10,650 nucleotides of DNA, taken from NCBI GenBank assembly GCA_900088475.1, contig FLMG01004633.1:1-10650 (forward strand), given 5' to 3'. The position numbers and the translations under genes are program-made. The notes below the pieces were generated by a model. That model was not told where the DNA came from, did not search any database, and saw only the letters and a list, made by a program, of their open reading frames with translations. This DNA comes from Hyphochytrium catenoides. Lineage: Eukaryota; Sar; Hyphochytriomycetes; Hyphochytriales; Hyphochytriaceae. This document shows, piece after piece, positions 8,641-10,650 of the stretch (positions are counted from its first letter, which is position 1; each line of letters opens with the position of its first letter).

Positions 8641-9177
8641 CTTCTCTCACTCTCTCTCACTCTCTCTCTCTCTCTCTCTCGTCAACACTTTCGAACTCAC
8701 TCCAGCTCGACCATTCGCTCAGCTGCTGAGCGGACGAAGAGGAAAGAGGCAGGGGAGGCCTTTGTCCGTGTATCAGGTGGATCTCCATCCGGCCTCTTTC
8801 CTGCCGTTCTCTCTCTGTGTGTCTCTCTCTCTCTTTTGTGGAGGTTTCTGTGAACTTATCTGGTCCCTTCGAAGGAGGAAAGAGGCCTTCCTCTCTATCT
8901 CCTTCCGCCCTCTCCCCCTCCCTCCTCCCCGCATCAGTGACCCTTCGTTCTCGCCCTCAGGTTTGGTCACACTTTCTCCCTTCTTTTCTCTCTCTTCTTT
9001 CATCTCTTTTTCCTCTCACACTCTCTCTCTTCTCTCTTCCCTCTTTCACTCTCTCTCTTTGATTCTTTTTCCCTTTTCCCTCAATCAATGCCCTCGCGAC
9101 TCCATCTTCTTCTTTTCCACTGTCGCCTCGCTCCCTCGTCCCTCTCAGTCCCCGGGCTACTGTCATACTCTTCTGTG

Positions 9178-9214
<37 letters not shown>

Positions 9215-9460
9215 CTGTCACACACTGTCGACTTTTCACTTTTTGCCTCCTCACATCTCTCCTCTGGGTCTCTCTTATCTTATCTTTCGATCATCATCCT
9301 CCTCGCTCCTGCAGATTGTTAGCTTGTTGGACGTGTTATTTCCTTCCTCTCATTCTTTCTCCCTCTTCCTTCTTATCTTTTTCTCTCGGCTCGGCCTTCT
9401 CTCTTCTCCACTCTCTCCGTCATTAGTCCTTGTCACATACTTCGTAGCTTCTAGTGCGAA
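8641..9460 (+). repeat. CT-rich block with unique interruptions
   Basis: CT runs at about 8644-8680, 8980-9060 and 9177-9215 alternate with ordinary patches at about 8681-8800 and 9080-9160. An acceptor-like CGCTCCTGCAG occurs near 9312. Long open frames on + are Ser/Leu-rich through composition. If the receptor gene at 10252 has upstream exons or an untranslated leader they could lie here, but none is identifiable. Confidence 0.6.
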
Positions 9461-9474
9461 ACCATTTATGTGAT

Positions 9475-9521
9475 GGAGAGAGCGGACAGAGAGAGAAGAA
9501 GAGGAAGAAGAGAGAAAGAGC

Positions 9522-9555
<34 letters not shown>

Positions 9556-9556
9556 A
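9475..9556 (+). repeat. GA-rich tract with perfect (AG)15
   Basis: Purine-rich tract ending in thirty bases of pure AG at 9525-9554. The unique stretch that follows (about 9557-9625) reads open in frame, with no recognisable domain. Confidence 0.85.
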
Positions 9557-9625
9557 CGACAGCGGTGGTGAAAGTTCTGCACGTGACCGCCGCGAGAAAT
9601 GAAAGGATACGCGCCATCATCCTTG

Positions 9626-9911
9626 TCATTCCTCTCTCTTGTCTACTACCTACATCTCCCTCTCTCTTTCTCTCTTCTTTCATCTGACTCTTCCCAAGTG
9701 CCCCGCTCTCTCTTCCATGTCTGTTCATCTCTCTCTCTCTCTCTCCTCTGGATCTCTCTCCATGGTCCGTATCACATTGCTCTTCTGTTTACCACGTGCA
9801 CCGCACTTCTTTCTCCTTTCTCTTCCTTTCTCTCTCATAGTTCAAAGTGCGCCGTACCAGACAAGAAGAAGCTATCGAAGACTCGATTTCTCTCTCTTTT
9901 CCAAGAAATTT

Positions 9912-9947
<36 letters not shown>

Positions 9948-10251
9948 CTCCCTCTTTTCTCGTCCACACTTAGCGTTACCTCTTCTTCTTTCTCTCTTTA
10001 TGAGGAACTCACCGGATCTCTCTTTCTCTTGGTAGTTTGCCTCCATTTGACTGAACTCACCGGATCTCTCTTTCTCTTGGTAGTTTGCCTCCATTTGACT
10101 CTGTCCTGTCATCTTCTCCCATTCTCTCTTTCTCTCTCTCTTTCTCTCTCTCCTACTCTTTTCCTGTCTCTCCCTCAAGGCCGAGGAAGGGGTCCATGCC
10201 CTTTCTCTCTCTTCTCTCTCCCTCTTCATTACTTTGGGAGTAGCAACGGAA
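9626..10251 (+). repeat. CT-rich block upstream of the receptor exon
   Basis: CT-rich sequence with a (CT)16 run at 9914-9945. An acceptor-like site (CTTTCTCTCATAG) ends near 9840, before an ordinary patch at about 9841-9890. A 214-codon open frame crosses most of this block and overlaps the receptor exon in another frame. Its composition (Ser, Leu, Phe, Pro) is what stop-free CT sequence gives, so it is not called. The block may be promoter, untranslated leader or an upstream intron of the receptor gene. Confidence 0.6.
10005..10100 (+). repeat. Perfect 48-bp tandem duplication
   Basis: The unit beginning GAACTCACCGGATCTC and ending GCCTCCATTTGACT occurs at 10005-10052 and again at 10053-10100 with no mismatch. 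Perfect identity in such an unstable setting suggests a recent event. The length is a multiple of three. Each unit contains a pyrimidine run ending in TAG, which looks like a 3' splice site. Confidence 0.95.
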
Positions 10252-10526
10252 ATGTGGTCGTCTCCCTCCCCAAAAAAGATTGAGACACACAATGTCTCTT
10301 CCCTCTCCTCCTATTCTCTCGCTTTCTCTCCTTCTTCCTCGTCTCTCCTCCAATGGCTCATCATTTTCTCCTCTTCTCTCTCTCTTCTGAGCACTTCCGC
10401 CGTGCTCTTACTCTTTTGCCTGCGACGCAGGAAGAGAGAGAGAGAAAGAGAGAGACGAGGAAACAAGGTCCTTCTCCTCTCCATGACAATAGTTGACTTT
10501 ATAGCTGCTCTCGCACATGTCGCCGG
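10252..10526 (+). CDS. Exon of a putative seven-transmembrane GPCR: N-terminus, TM1, intracellular loop 1, TM2 (partial gene)
   Basis: The frame from the ATG at 10252 gives 91 codons plus two bases of a Gly codon before a GT donor. Residues 1-31 are Ser-rich with a possible N-glycosylation sequon (Asn14-Val-Ser16). About residues 34-57 form a hydrophobic helix (TM1: WLIIF...AVLLLFCL). Residues 58-72 are a basic loop (RRRKRERERERRGNK). Residues 73-92 form a second helix (VLLLSMTIVDFIAALAHVAG) with Asp82 where GPCRs keep the TM2 Asp. This topology and the LLLS-x4-D pattern suit the cAMP-receptor-like / Git3 / GPR157-type receptors, which sense extracellular ligands at the plasma membrane and signal through G proteins. 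That family choice is inference from two helices. The ATG has G at -3. An earlier exon and an unseen acceptor cannot be excluded. The frame meets TAA directly after the donor, as expected at an exon end. TM3-TM7 would lie beyond the window. Confidence 0.6.
10431..10455 (+). repeat. GA microsatellite inside the receptor exon, coding intracellular loop 1
   Basis: A 25-base purine-only tract encodes the Arg/Lys/Glu run at residues 61-68, between TM1 and TM2. It is the same repeat class that fills the non-coding part of the window, here in frame within a putative membrane protein. Slippage by six bases would add or remove an Arg-Glu pair without breaking the frame. Confidence 0.6.
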
Positions 10527-10650
10527 GTAAGGCTATATCTTCTCTGTTCTCTCTTTCCTTTTCTACCTCTCTCCCCCTTGACTACCTGTCCTTTCCTCTT
10601 TCCAAGTCGTCTCTCTCCCTCTCTCTCTTTCCCTCTTTCTCTCTCTTCTC
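10527..10650 (+). other. Start of a pyrimidine-rich intron (donor GTAAGG), running off the window end
   Basis: GTAAGG at 10527-10532 matches the eukaryotic 5' splice consensus and follows the TM2 codons in phase 2 (two bases of the Gly codon stay in the exon). What follows is CT-rich with no obvious coding content. No acceptor is assigned because the window ends inside a CT tract. The same CT texture covers much of the window, so many of the other CT blocks may also be intronic or intergenic. Confidence 0.55.

Noticed and set aside
9639-10283. 214-codon + strand frame spanning the 48-bp duplication
   Set aside because: It overlaps the better-supported receptor exon in another frame, is dominated by Ser/Leu repeats, starts at no convincing ATG, and stays open largely because of CT composition.

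Overview
This is eukaryotic nuclear DNA made mostly of low-complexity polypurine/polypyrimidine sequence: (GA)n, (CT)n, (GACA)n, (TTTC)n and degenerate mixtures. They form blocks tens to about 1,800 bases long that switch repeatedly between purine-rich and pyrimidine-rich on the + strand. Short islands of ordinary-complexity sequence separate the blocks. There is no sign of bacterial or viral gene organisation: no operons, no ribosome-binding sites, no rRNA, no tRNA. The one convincing coding exon ends at a GT-AAG splice donor. The species cannot be named from the sequence. An invertebrate, an amoeba or another protist, or an early-diverging fungus all remain possible.

The strongest gene call is at the right end. 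Positions 10252-10526 (+) look like the first or an early exon of a seven-transmembrane G-protein-coupled receptor. It has a short serine-rich N-terminus with an N-glycosylation sequon, TM1, a very basic first intracellular loop written by a GA microsatellite, and TM2 with its Asp. It is followed by GTAAGG and a pyrimidine-rich intron that runs off the window. The arrangement resembles the cAMP-receptor-like / Git3 / GPR157 group of receptors, but the family assignment is tentative.

Layout: 1-1005, GA- and CT-rich blocks with short unique islands; 1006-1987, two tandem copies of a roughly 455-bp unit; 1988-2290, a unique stretch and then GA; 2291-4075, a 1.8-kb CT-rich block; 4076-4760, GACA, TTTC and CT microsatellites; 4761-4935, a unique island; 4936-5620, a GA block ending in a perfect (GA)28; 5621-8028, alternating CT and GA blocks, including a 117-bp imperfect duplication; 8029-8175, a small charged open frame; 8176-8640, the only sizeable AT-richer ordinary-complexity island; 8641-10251, CT-rich sequence with a perfect 48-bp tandem duplication; then the receptor exon.

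Nearly all long open frames here are compositional artefacts. A stretch of only C and T, or only G and A, cannot spell a stop codon in any frame, so these tracts read as endless Ser-Leu or Arg-Glu. The receptor exon is different: it has varied codons, a membrane topology that makes sense, and a splice donor exactly where the frame stops. No multi-gene system could be identified.
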